Origin: Ophioderma brevispina
Lineage: Eukaryota; Echinodermata; Ophiuroidea; Amphilepidida; Ophiodermatidae
NCBI GenBank assembly: GCA_023653785.1
Contig: JAMKCH010088190.1
Span: forward strand, 62,001 to 126,000
Direction: 5' to 3'
Length of the DNA: 64,000 bases
Numbering within the stretch: position 1 is the first letter of the stretch; each line of letters opens with the position of its first letter. The notes below the pieces were generated by a model. That model saw nothing but the letters and a program-made list of their open reading frames with translations, ran no database searches and had not been told where the DNA came from. Position numbers and translations under genes: made by a program. Shown one piece after another: positions 12,177 to 23,712 of this stretch.

Positions 12177-13998
12177 ACTGTCTACTCAAGACAGCAGCTT
12201 ATTCCAACGGTTATACTCAAGATAGCAGCTTACTTATTGCTATTTACTGAAAATAGCAGCTTATTCCATGCTATCTACTCAAGATAGCAGATTACTCCAT
12301 GTTATCTATTCAAGATAGCAATTTACTCCATGTTATCTACTCAAGATAGCAAGCGATTCCTTGATAGCTACCCCGTGCTATCTACTCAAGATAGTTTACC
12401 GCGTGATATCTCCTCAAGATAGCAGCTTACTCCATGTTATCTACTTAAGATAGCAGCTTACTCCATGTTATCTACTCAAGATAACAGCTTACTCCGTGTT
12501 ATCTACTCAAGATAGCAGCTTACTCCGTGCTATTTACTCCATGTTATCTACTCAAGGTAGCAGCTTACTCCATGTTATCTACTCAGATAGGCAACTTACT
12601 CCATGTTATCTACTCAAGATAGCAATTTACTCCATGTTATCTACTCAAGATAGCAACTTACTCCATGTTATCTACCCAAGATAGCAGCTTACTCCATGCT
12701 ATCTACTCAAGATAGCAGCTTACTCCATGTTATCTACTCAAGATAGCAAGCTTACTCCATGCTATCTACTCAAGATAGCAAGCTTACTCCATGTTATCTA
12801 CTCAAGATAACAGCTTACTCCATGCTATCTACTCAAGATAGGAACTTACCCCATGCTACCTACTCAAGATAGCAGCTTACTCCATGTTATCTACTCAAGA
12901 TAGCAGCTTATTCCATGCTATCTACTCACGATAGCAGTTTACTCCATGTAATCTACTGAAGATAGCAGCTTACTCCATGCTATCTACTCAAGATAACAGC
13001 TTACTCCATGCTATCTGCTCAAGATAGCAGCTTACTCCATGTTATCTACTTAAGATAGCAGCTTACTCCATGCTATCTACTCAAGATAGCAATTTACTCC
13101 ATGTTATCTACTCAGGGTAGCAATTTACTCCATGTTATCTACTCAGGGTAGCAATTTACTCCATGTTATCTACTCAGGGTAGCAATTTACTCCATGTTAT
13201 CTACCCAATATAGCAGCTTACTCCATGTTATCTACCCAAGATAGCAGCTTACTCCGTGCTATTTACTCCATGTTATCTATTCAAGATATACACTTACTCC
13301 ATGTTATCTACTCAATGGTAGCAGCTTACTCCATGTTATCTACTTAAGATAGCAGCTTACTTCCATGTTATCTACTTAAGATAGCAGCTTACTCCATGTT
13401 ATCTACTCAAGGTAGCAGCTTACTCATGCTATCTACTCAAGATAACAGCTTACTCCATGTTATCTACTTAAGATAGCAGCTTACTCATGCTATCTACTCA
13501 AGATAGCAGCTTATTCCATGCTATCTACTCAGATAGCAGCGTATTCCATGTTATCTACTCACGAGAGCAGATTACTCCATGCTATCTACTCAAGATAGCA
13601 ACATACGCCATATTATCTACTCAATGTAGCAGCTTATTCCATGCTATCTACTCAAGATAACAGCTTACTCCATGCTATCTACTCAAGATAGCAGCTTATT
13701 CCATGTTATCTACTCAAGATAACAGCTTACTCCATGTTATCTACTCAAGATAGCAACTTACTCCATGTTATCTACTCAATGTAGCAGCTTATTCCATGCT
13801 ATCTACTCAAGATAGCAGCTTATTCCATGTTTTCTACTCACGAGAGCAGATTACTCCATGCTATCTACTCAAGATAGCAGATTACTCCATGCTATCTACT
13901 CAAGATAGCAGATTACTCCATGTTATCTTTTCAAAATAGCAACTTACTCCGTGCTATCTATTCGGCTTTGTTAATGCTATCTAATCAAGATAGCAGCT
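12177..13998 (+). repeat. 31-bp hairpin satellite, array 1
   Basis: About 58 tandem units of 31 bases. The unit reads CTTACTCCAT followed by GTTATCTACTCAAGATAGC and AG, with GCTATCT and GATAACA variants. Each unit contains a self-complementary arm pair, (G)CTATCT/AGATAG(C), around an ACTCA loop, so single units can fold. Edges are degenerate (12177-12260 and 13930-13998) and the interior more uniform. A sub-block of four units carrying CTCAGGGTAGCAATTTAC at about 13088-13206 points to recent local amplification. It is related in inverted orientation to the array at 15060-16680. Confidence 0.95.
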
Positions 13999-15059
13999 TT
14001 TTAGTGTATACATCAAGATTTCAAAGCTGGCTTCACAAGGCGCGTCTTACATACTCAGACAAATCATCGTCTTGAAGCCATGACTCAAGGTCATGCCATG
14101 TGGCTTTTGCTAGTCATGTCAAGTGTTTTTACTGTCATATGGCTATTCGTATCATACTTGGAGACACGTCTTCAAAAATGTCTTCACGCATTTTTGTTCA
14201 TAATACAATTATGATGTATATTATTAAAAAACCTGACTGGCATGGATTAAAAAAAAATCAAATCCACGTTGGATTCATTAGGAGGTCATTAGCGTTTCTG
14301 CGAAACTTCGATCAATTGTTGATATGACCCACAAATTCCTCAGGATGCTAAAGTAAACATTTCAATATTAATGAGACGTTATATTTTTAACACAAGAGAG
14401 TCAATTTTTAACACAAGAGAGTCAAATATTTGATTCAAAAGTGTTTCCGTATCTTTTATATAATATTCCGTTGAGTTGATTATTCTTTGTGGTTACGTTT
14501 AACTGACCATTAGTCGATTTTGAATAATTTAGCCAAAATTATTCACGCACTGTTACGCAGACAGAAAAGGCCGTGGACGAGCGGACGCCCGATGGAATGA
14601 TCACTTCATATTCCCCATTTTCTCAGCTCATTCGTCATTCCATTTCCATATGCTTTAGTTTGGCACAGCGACTACCGACAACCAGCCGACTCATTCAGGA
14701 AGAAAAGTGTATTATATCCAAACAATTTCACTTCGGCGGTTGATGTCTTTTCAAGCTAAAGAAACAATTTGCTTGTAATATACAATGATAAGTGTAATAA
14801 TACTATATCGTGTTTTCTTGATCCCGTTTATCGTTTTATTTTTATTGTTATTTAATATTACTCACAAGGCATTGCGCATGATGTCACTTCAGGGTGATCC
14901 GATATAAAATAATAATTTTCCCATTTGAAAGAATGAGTATTGGCAGTTGTGCGAATGCAATTATGTCATCTGTATTTCTATAGATGGGTATATTTTTTCG
15001 ATTTGGACAGATGTAATGAATGTTTCATTATATACAAAGTTACATTTATTGTACGGACT
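13999..15059. other. Spacer between the two inverted satellite arrays
   Basis: About 1.06 kb of non-satellite AT-rich DNA. Near 14383-14422 a short direct repeat (TTTTTAACACAAGAGAGTCAA twice) is present. A 75-codon frame at 14100-14327 has no recognisable family. No gene is supported. Confidence 0.5.
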
Positions 15060-16680
15060 GATTTTCCATGGCTTTCTTAGAAGCTATCTCAAGATGTTAT
15101 CTTGAGTTTTGAATATGTAAATAGTATCAAGACAGAAAAATAAAGAAAACCGCTTTCTCGAATAGACAGCAATCAAGAATGCTGCTATAAAGAATTTGTT
15201 CATCTTTAGTTGATAGCATTAAGAAAGTTGATATCTTGAGCTGATAACAATAAGAAAGCCGTTATCTTGTGTTTATAACATTAAAAAGCTGTTATCTTGA
15301 GTTAAAAGCATTACGAAAGCTGCTGTCTTCCCGAAATAGCATTAAGAAGTTGAGTTGAGAACAATAAAAAGCTGTTATCCTGATCTGAGTAGGTAAGATT
15401 AAGAAATCTTTACTCTTGAGTTGATGGCATTAAGAAAGCTGTTATCTTGAGCTGATAACAATAAGAAAGCCATTATTTTGAGTTTATAACATTAAAAAAG
15501 TTGTTATCTTGAGTTAAAAGCATCACGAAAGCTATGTCTTTCGTAAATAGCATTAAGGAAGCCGTTTTCTTGAGTTGAGAACAATAAAAACGTTGTTATC
15601 CTGAGTAGGTAAGATTAAGAAATCTTTAATCTTGAGTTGATGGCATTAAGAAAGATGTTATCTTGAGCTGATAACAATAAGAAAGCCGTTATCTTGAGTT
15701 ATAACATTAAAAAACTGTTATCTTGAGTTAGAAGCATTAAGAAAGCTGTTGTCTTCCGTATAGGTAGCATTAAGAAAGCCGTTATCATGAGTTGAGAACA
15801 ATAAAAACGGTGTAATCCTGAGTATAAGTAACATTAAGAAAGCTTGAGTTGATAGCATTAAGAAATTGATGCTGTATGTTGAGTTGATAGCATGATGAAG
15901 TCTGCTATCTTGATTTGATACCTAAGGTATCTTGGGCTTATAACATTAATTAGCTGTTATCTTGAGAAAATAGCATTAAGAAAGCTGTAGATAACATGAA
16001 GATATTTTTAAGATGATAACATTTAAAATACTTATCTTGAGTTGATAGCATTAGGAAAGTTGTAATCCTGAGTAAATAACATCACGAAAGCTGGTAGCAT
16101 GAGTTGATTGCATTAAGAAATCGTCTATCTTGAGTAGATAACATTTAGAATGCTGCTATATTGAGTATATAGCGTTACGAAAGTTAGCTGAATGAGTAAG
16201 TATCATTAGAAAAGCTGTTATATTGAGCAGGTATCAATGAAAAATCTATTATCTTAAGTTGCTAGCATTTGCAATATAGTCTTATATTTTAAGTAAGAAA
16301 AAAAATGCCATCTTGAGTAGAGGGTATTAAAAAAAAAACCATATTGAGTATATAGATGGACATTAAGTTTGTTTCAATCTTCATAGAAGTTTATTTCTAT
16401 TCCTAATGTATTTCTATTTTCTAATGTATAACACTAAAACCTACTCGCTTGAAATAAAGAGAATTAACAAACTGCGTTATCCTGTATAGCTATTACTAAC
16501 TACTTGTGTTGCTCTCTCTAGAAAATGCATTTAAAACTATGGTCTTGATTCAATAACAACGGAAAAAGTAATATCTTCAAAAGATAGCATTTGGGAAGTT
16601 CTTAATGTACAACTGAGAAAGCTGATGTCTTGTGTATGGCATTACAAAATAGTTTTCTTGAGTAAAGTGCGTTAAGCACA
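15060..16680 (-). repeat. 31-bp hairpin satellite, array 2 (inverted, diverged)
   Basis: Diverged tandem units of about 31 bases built on AAGAAAGCT and GTTATCTTGAGTTGATAGCA. The unit aligns to the reverse complement of the array-1 unit at about 25 of 31 positions. The hairpin potential is kept with different bases (GTTATC/GATAAC as well as GATAGC variants). Units lose regularity after about 16350 but recognisable pieces (TCTTCAAAAGATAGCATT, TTTTCTTGAGTAAAG) run to about 16675. Confidence 0.9.
15225..15870 (-). repeat. Higher-order repeat inside array 2
   Basis: A set of about seven distinct 31-bp subunits recurs in the same order three times. The diagnostic subunit CTGATAACAATAAGAAAGCC starts at 15241, 15452 and 15668 (periods 211 and 216). 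It is followed each time by a TATAACATTAAAAA subunit, a GAGTTA(A/G)AAGCAT subunit, a CTTYCG/CTTCCG subunit, a GAGTTGAGAACAATAAAAA subunit and a GTAATCCTGAGTA/GTTATCCTGA subunit. This is the organisation of a young higher-order satellite. Confidence 0.8.
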
Positions 16681-17822
16681 TAATATAAATATATAATTCT
16701 AAAATAATTTGACGATACATTTTCAGGTAAGGCTGGTTCAAAATATTAGTTTCACGTCCCCACCTTCTCACTTTCTGTAAATTTACAGATAAATGTTAGT
16801 ATTTAATGTTTTTGTAAATTATTTATGTTGAAAAAATAACATAATTAGATATGAATCACTTTTCAAGTAAATTTTTGGTGGTGCCTGATAAAAAGTACCT
16901 CCTCATTTTGGACGAAAGTGCTACCAATGCCAGTTTTGCATTGAAAAAAGGTATAATGAATTGAAATCTCCTTTCCGATTTTAAAAAAAATCTTCGGACG
17001 TTAAACTAATTTTTAATTTTATACGGCCTGAAGCATACGCCTTTGCACGCTACGTATAATAAGCTACGTGTGTATACAGTCACAAAAGCTTTTTGCGGGC
17101 CGATGCGCAGCGCAAAGCCCTATTCATATCGTTTCAAGTATATAATTTACTATATTTATACACTTCGGATAACATTTTCCAATGAGTTTGGATAATCATG
17201 CGAAAACAGTTTTATTACTTGGATAAAGAGATTCCCCATACGCGAGCGTTAAAACTAAAGCCGGCTTAAGTGGTATTCAGTGAAATTTGTCAAACCAATT
17301 TTCCGATATATCGAGCAAATCTACACTATTTTATCGCTGTCAGGGATACTCAAGAAAGGAAAAAGCTCCCGCCTTATTTAGCGAGAGGGCGAGAGCGAAA
17401 GACGACTTGATTCGCCAGTTGGTAAAAAATGGCCTCCCATTTTAGACATAAGTCTAAATTGACAAACTATAGATGATGTACCATGAGTCACATATTGACA
17501 TTCAGACGCCTCTGTGTTTTTTCTGGCAGGCAAAATATTACAGCCATTCATGACAGACCACATAAATCTGGTCCATAATTACTTGCAGAAACTTGCAGAC
17601 CTTTCTTGATCGAAAAAATCGGTTACAAATATGCAACTGGTCGCATTAGCAAAGCATGCTAAATGATGTTGTATATTTTAATTTGGAAACCAAAGTTAGA
17701 AGAGCAGAAAAAAACGAAATTCCCTGTGCACAGTATAGGGCTTTGCCTGCCATTTTCTCTCTTACATACCCCAACAGGATGCGGGCCACAAAGCAGAAAC
17801 AAATTGTCCATCTCTATATATA
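16681..17822. other. Non-coding stretch after the arrays
   Basis: AT-rich with a few CpG-containing patches (17090-17125, 17215-17270, 17370-17410). No exon or RNA gene recognised. Confidence 0.45.
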
Positions 17823-18171
17823 CACTGTTAAAAATGTCCGTATTAAGAAAAAGATTTTCCGTGAAATTACGGAAAATCTGTTTTAGAAAACATAAAATAA
17901 AAAGCAAAACAATAAAAAATGTAATTTACGGAAATATTTCAAAAATTTCTGGCAGCAATATTCCGGAATTCTTTTTTTTGGTTCCGTAATTTTAAATTAC
18001 GGAAAAATTCCTGTTAAATACACATTTTTTTCCGTAATAGAGACAAATTTCTGTAAAATTTACTGTCAAGTTCCGTTTTTAATTGAACCAGAAATTTCTG
18101 AAATTACCCTAAAAATGACTGGAAAACGGCTGCCAGAAATTTCCGTAATTTACGAATAGTTTGTAACAGGG
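17823..18171. mobile_element. MITE rich in TTCCGTAA, hAT-like ends
   Basis: Begins CACTGTTAAAAATG and ends with the diverged complement of CCCTGTTACAAAC. The interior is full of TTCCGTAA and TTACGGAAA words, making it self-complementary. Both flanks are TATATATA, which would fit an 8-bp hAT target duplication, although low-complexity AT DNA makes this weak. Open frames of up to 108 codons near 17656-17989 fall largely in this repeat and are not genes. Confidence 0.6.
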
Positions 18172-19092
18172 TATATATATTACAAAATTTCCTCCATAAC
18201 ACAAACCATAAACTCACAGAAAGATCAACTACGTAATATTATAGCGCTTTTTTCTATTGGATCATTTGTGGCAGGTACGTATCGTGAAAAAATCTACTAT
18301 GGGCATGTTTCATTTCATTGTAACGTAAAGGGATAAGCTGGGGTTACGTACGTTATTTTATGGAATTTTAAAAAATTAAGTGGATTGGGGAGCCACGTGT
18401 CCTCACTTCCCTTCGACGCTATACGCCACTAAGATTTGGAGTTTAATTAAAAAAACAATCTATCATTCGCTATTTTCTCTTTACAAGTTAACATAGCAAT
18501 TCATTTATATTCTTGTTGGTTCTTTTTAGCTAACAGTATATTCAGTTAGCTACTACAAAAATATGAGATAAACGAGGTCTAAAATGGCTGAAGTGAATCA
18601 CCAAAAACCATAACTCTATTTTCACGCAGAGCATATCTTGTCTTTGATATAAGTAACGATGACATGCAATTATTTTGCCTGCGCCTGGTTGTTTTTTTAA
18701 CGGATATTTATTCACTTGCACCTGTAAATGACTTAACAATAATTTTGAAATTGATTAGCAAAGAAACAGTGTCGCCAGATCTTGTGCATGATTTTAAGCA
18801 GCTTGTGTTTTTTATACGGGTTGGTCGCGTCTACTTTATGTTCGCGCCAAGTGAATTCACTCGGGCATGGTGCGTGCACTGCGCCGTAAGAAGAAAACAT
18901 TGTCACATTGCATTTCTTTCTTCTATTCAACTGTGATTCTAGTGTCTTGAGTTAAAATTTAGGTTAGCAAAATTTTTTGTTTCATTTCGCAACTGATTTT
19001 GCATTTTGCTTCTGCATGGGATGTGAGGCGCAAATCATTGAAAAATACGTTTTGGGAAGATGAAGGCTTCCCCAAATTGGTATGAACAATGC
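18172..19092. other. Non-coding, no feature seen
   Basis: No recognisable exon or repeat. The short frames on both strands near 18.54-18.94 kb have no family resemblance. Confidence 0.45.
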
Positions 19093-19206
19093 ACTGTTAA
19101 AAAAATAATCCATAAAAAACTCCGTAAATTGAAAAATTCCGTTTTGTTATGAAATCTCCGTAATTTTCCTCTAAAAATTACGGATTCCCCCACGTAAAGC
19201 ATTAAA
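19093..19206. mobile_element. Fragment of the TTCCGTAA MITE family
   Basis: Starts CACTGTTAAAAAAATAATCC and contains ACTCCGTAAATT, TCTCCGTAATTTTCC and AAATTACGGATTCC, matching the 17823-18171 element in vocabulary. The other end is missing or diverged. Confidence 0.5.
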
Positions 19207-19383
19207 ATAGTTTATGCTATTAGAGTAGGTAGCCGGGGGGTGCAGAAATGTGTTCTTTCCTCAGGAGCAACGTGCAATGTTCACATAGATACCAACAGGA
19301 CTTTCAACCATTTCCTCGGAGCGGCTCCTAGCTCCCGCCGTTATGCACCCCTGGTAGTTAGAACCATACACCATACTATGGGC

Positions 19384-20820
19384 CGCTCCCGTATCAACTC
19401 ATGGCGAGTTTTCCCGCGCATGTCGGTTTCAAGCGCTGTTTTGTGAATGAAGTTTTCCTCGCCATATGTCGAGGTGTGCAGCGTTTTAATGTCGAGTTTA
19501 AAGCGCTATCTGTCCAGTTTGCCAACTCTATACCATCGACTGGTGCTCTCTATATGGTGGTTTGACAAAATAATGTCAGTTTTACGCTCCCACCAGATAG
19601 CACGCATATATTGGCCAAACAATGGTTCCCCAGCGGTAATCTTGGCCATCAGGCATCACGCGGCCTAAACGTCATTGGACCAACTATTGGTTTTCCATTG
19701 CGTGTATGTCGGCAATATCGGCATCCTTTAATGGTCTAAATTGGAGCATATATTGGCACATTGACCAACAGCCAATTATAGACCCAATTATTGGGATAAC
19801 GTTGGCCCAATATTGGGCTTAAGGGCTAATTGTTGCCTAAAAATAGCAGGGTGAGGGAAACAATAAAAAACATACAGAAATACGATAAAATCTCTCAAGG
19901 ACGATTGTGTTTGTTGATCAGACACAGGGGCAAATATTCCAGCAAAAATATTATAACTATAAATTTTAAATACAAGTTCAGTAAAAACAACTATGTTGAC
20001 TAGCCAAATTAATTTAAGATATTTAATTAATTTAAATATAGCCGGTTGAAAATATATTTTTTTGCCAATACAAAATATTGACTGATTCCCAATATTGATT
20101 TCAATTATCATTACCAAGAATTGCCCAGATTGGGTGCCAACATTGGCCCGGCCCAATATTGGTCCATTTTGGGCCGCTGAGCAAATACTATTGACCGATA
20201 CTGTATTCAATAACTGGTCCGATATTGAGTATATTTTGGGCCTATATTGACACAATATCTCCATTGTTTATCTGGGCCACGTATCAATCATGGCGAGTTT
20301 TTTCCCGCGCATGTCGAGTTTCACGCACTGTGTATCGAGTTTTCCTCGCCATAAGTCGAGTGTGCAGCGTTAGGCCTATATGTCGAGTTTTTAGCACGCT
20401 ATATGTCCAGTTTTGCCCTCTATACATCGATTTTGTCTCTATATGGTGAGTTTTGACATAAAATCAGGTCCAGTTTCAAAATCTCGACATGATTTTTTCT
20501 CACATAGGAAAAACTCCGACATGTTTTTTTGGATGTATGTGTAAAAAAATCATGTCGAGTTTGCTCCTGTGAGAACAAATCATGTCGAATTTTGCTCATG
20601 TTGAGAAAAAAATCATGTCCAGTTTTTTTAAAACTCGGCATGTTTATTCTGGACATGATGTATTCTGGACATGATTTATGCAACTCGGCACATAGAGTTT
20701 CAAACTGGATATAGGCAGCGCTGGTAAACTCACATATAGCGGGGTTCAACTCGATATACAGCGCTGTTTAAACTACTCGAATATACAGGCATGAACTCGC
20801 CATATTGGATACCGGGAGCG
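19384..20820. mobile_element. Composite element with CGCTCCCG-type terminal repeats
   Basis: The left end CGCTCCCGTATCAA...ATGGCGAGTT is matched in inverted orientation by AACTCGCCAT...GATACCGGGAGCG at the right end. Inside, a segment with ATGGCGAGTT, CCCGCGCATGTCG, TCCTCGCCATA and ATGTCCAGTTT occurs twice in direct orientation (ATGGCGAG at 19401 and 20290, offset 889). The right part repeats CATGTCGAGTTT-like words many times. A second self-complementary module lies between the direct copies. No coding sequence is supported. Confidence 0.6.
19590..20262. repeat. CCAATATTGG-rich inverted-repeat module
   Basis: Both ends are filled with TTGGCC, CCAATATTGG and GGCCCAATATTGG words that pair with each other across an AT-rich centre. 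It separates the two direct copies of the TCGAGTTT segment, so it may be an insertion into the surrounding element. A 158-codon minus-strand frame across it (19788-20264) has a repeat-derived start and no recognisable domain, so I do not call it a gene. Confidence 0.5.
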
Positions 20821-21255
20821 TGCCTACCTCTACCCCAATCGATGAAGACATCTATCCAAACTCACGTTAAAGTTCTGTTTGTTTTACGGAATAAAATTGT
20901 CGGGGAAATTCTGCTAGATCTTTTATTACAACCAACTTCACCCATCCAACACCTACATCTCTACATCGGATCCACCGTGTATACGCAGGCCTATATCCAA
21001 ACCACAGTTAAAGTTCTGTTCTACCAATGGTAACGAACGTGAAAAAAATGTCTGGAAAAATTGGAATGTTAGGCGCTTTATTTCGGTCCATCTCGTGCAG
21101 AACGAGCCAGAAATACAATTCTGAGAATATTGGCCTCTCGGCAGAGTCCTAGTTCTTTCCGCGATTAATGAACTTTGGATAACAAGAAAACACAATTCTA
21201 TGAGCGGAAAATATGGAAATGGTGGTTCGATCTATGCCATTTTCTGATAGGCATA
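20821..21255. other. Non-coding, short direct repeat
   Basis: CCAAACTCACGTTAAAGTTCTG (near 20856) recurs in slightly altered form near 20997, a direct repeat about 140 bases apart. No gene is seen. Confidence 0.45.
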
Positions 21256-22560
21256 CATGGTTCTCCAAAAAAATTGTGCTGTGATTCTCAGGACTTGCGC
21301 CCACTAGAATCACTCAACCGTGGCATTTTTGAGCCAACATGTAGCATAGTCAGTTTAGCCGCTTTTCCTGCAAAATTAGAAACTCCATGAAAACTTAATG
21401 CAAATAATCAGTCATTATATGCAAGACATGCACTTTTTCAACTCTGGGGGGGGGCCAATGGGATTTCAAAGATCACACCCCACCCCTCTCCCTTTCTCCC
21501 CGCTTACAACAGTGAAGGAGTAATGGGAAAATTTGGGCTGAGCATTCAGCCAGCTCTCTTACCATAAATCCTATACTACATAAACTACAGCCTAGTTGAG
21601 TCCTTGCGAGAAGGTAAACATTTTGGTATACTTTCAGCAAAATTGGGCATTGTTAGTTGACCCATCGTACATGATCCATATGCAGAATTTAATTTGGGTG
21701 TTTGTGAATATTTGAAGTGAACATTTTCACGGTGGCGGGGTCTCCGCTTATGTAATCTTTTGCGTACCAGTGGAATCTACCCTCTCCCAATGGTCCTTTG
21801 GGCTTTTGCCTTCATCATCATAAGACAACCCTTTGTCATTTGTTCTAAACTACTTAAATTTTATACATTTTTCAAGAACCGCAGTAAAAAAGTGGTCCAT
21901 TTGGATTTGAGGGCATGACCGGAAAGCCCGACGTACGAGCTTCCCTAGATGACTTCATGACTCCTACTTCACTTAAGCTACACTGGCAGAGTAATCCCTA
22001 TTGAAGACGCCTCTTTCCCTGAGTTGTACCAGCAACTACACCATTTGGGGAAACAGACATGGTATACTTGGGATTTTTTACACACTGGAGTTCACAAAAA
22101 CTGATGGACATTCTGGAGGGGTATTATGAAGTGGTATAGGTCGTTTAAGGTGAAATCATCTTAATCTGAAAGGTCATCGGGCATTAATTGAAGTAATGCT
22201 TGCATTTGTAGGACAAAGCATTCTGGAATGTTTGCCTGGTCATACGATTCATAAAATGCATACTTTAATTGATGTCTCGTATGATTTAGGGTTGGCATGT
22301 TTAGAGACCTATAAGTAAAATTCTCAGTCAAATTTTATCCTCTCACTCCTTAACTCTGAAAATCCCATTGGAGCAGAAGTTGGAATGGCATGATCTTGCA
22401 TAACTGCCATATTTGCATAAGGTGTGTGATGGAAGTTTAATTTGGCAGGAAAAGAAGATAAACTGACAATGCTACATGCTGGCAACAAAGTTTCCACGGT
22501 TGAGTGATACAAAGAGGGCCCAAGTCCTGAATCATAGCACAATGTTTTTGAGGACACCTG
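21256..22560. mobile_element. 1305-bp TA-flanked element with ~215-bp terminal inverted repeats
   Basis: The right end runs inward as CAGGTGTCCTCAAAAACA on the minus strand and is matched by CATGGTTCTCCAAAAAAA at the left end. The match continues inward about 215 bases through AGGACTTG, ATCACTCAACCGTGG, CATGTAGCAT and CCAATGGGATTT. Both sides are flanked by TA (21254-21255 and 22561-22562), the target of Tc1/mariner elements, and the length fits that superfamily. I see no transposase in the interior, so it is non-autonomous or decayed beyond recognition. Confidence 0.75.
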
Positions 22561-23375
22561 TATATGCATGTTTGTTTACCTTAAGACTAAAAAACTGCAG
22601 AATGTTTGAAAGACTTGTAGTCTGTGGTTCAGGGGCGGACACTCGCAATATAGTAACAAAATAACGAGGTGGCATCAGAATCTTCGTTATGATTTCGTTT
22701 TATTTTATTATAAAGCACTAAATGCACCGTGCTTAAATCTTGCCACGGTTCTTACTCAACTGATAGTCGCAATTTAAATAACAACCAAAAATACAGCAAA
22801 TGAAGCTCGTCAGAAAACACGAGCCCGTCTCCCAACCTGATTGGTTCAGAGTGAGATCGCATTTTATAATTTTCAAAGAGCGAACCGTCTGTGATTGCTG
22901 ACAAATATAGCTTCAAGGGCTTTTCTTAATTTCACATTAATAAGCAGAGTATGTCGGATGCATCTTGATTCACCAAAATCACCAGTTCATTGAAGGGTTC
23001 ATAATAACTAATAGGATGACATTGGTTATTCACAATTGCCAACCAAAATTTCTCAATGTGCCTTTAAGTTATAATAGGCATATACCTACTTCAAACAACA
23101 TGACCAAGCAATCTATCACAATTTCAGAATGTCCTATTACCTCTGTCATCAAGAGTTTCAAGTGTACCCGTCAAAGCATAGGTGTCCAAAACAAAACTGA
23201 CGTTGTCAGGCATGTGACTTAAGATACCATTAACAGTAAAAATGGTGTTCATTTTAATTATTATTAGTATATCATCCAAAAGAACGTGATTGCCAAATTT
23301 CTTACCGCAATTAATATCAGGGCTACAACGGTGCAAACATACTCTTAATGTACATCGTAAATCCACTCTTTGTGA
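22561..23375. other. Non-coding, no feature seen
   Basis: Short frames of 62-89 codons on both strands have no recognisable domain. No repeat identified. Confidence 0.45.
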
Positions 23376-23712
23376 AGTGAATTGAGTGGCCACCCCTTAA
23401 AAGTGAAAATGAACTAAAAAAGAGTGTATTTCTCTCTTACAGTTGACTTTGTGAAAATTTACTCCAAAAAGATAGTGCGATTACTCATGCACTTTCATAT
23501 TCTGTAATGTAAACTCTATCAGTAGTTTTAGATTAGCTTAGATACCTTGATGTTTGGCAATTTCTGAACATGGTCAAAACATGTTTAAATATAAATTATA
23601 TGTCCATCTATAAGTACTAGTTTGTCATAATTTCTAAGCACTTAATTGGATGATTTCACTATATTGAGTGGTGAATGAATGAAAACCCATTCTCGTGGTC
23701 ACTCAATTCACT
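23376..23712. mobile_element. Small inverted-repeat element (AGTGAATTGAGTGG ends)
   Basis: AGTGAATTGAGTGGCCACC at the left is answered by GGTCACTCAATTCACT at the right. A TTGAGTGGTGAATGA word inside (about 23664) also occurs at about 1308, suggesting a dispersed family. No target duplication is clear. Confidence 0.5.

Noticed and set aside
12496..12684. 62-codon frame repeating LLxVIYSMLSTQ
   Set aside because: It is the translation of a few satellite units and breaks as soon as unit length drifts.
19788..20264. 158-codon minus-strand reading frame
   Set aside because: It spans a self-complementary repeat module with CCAATATTGG words at both ends; the residues from these ends mirror the repeat and no family is recognisable.
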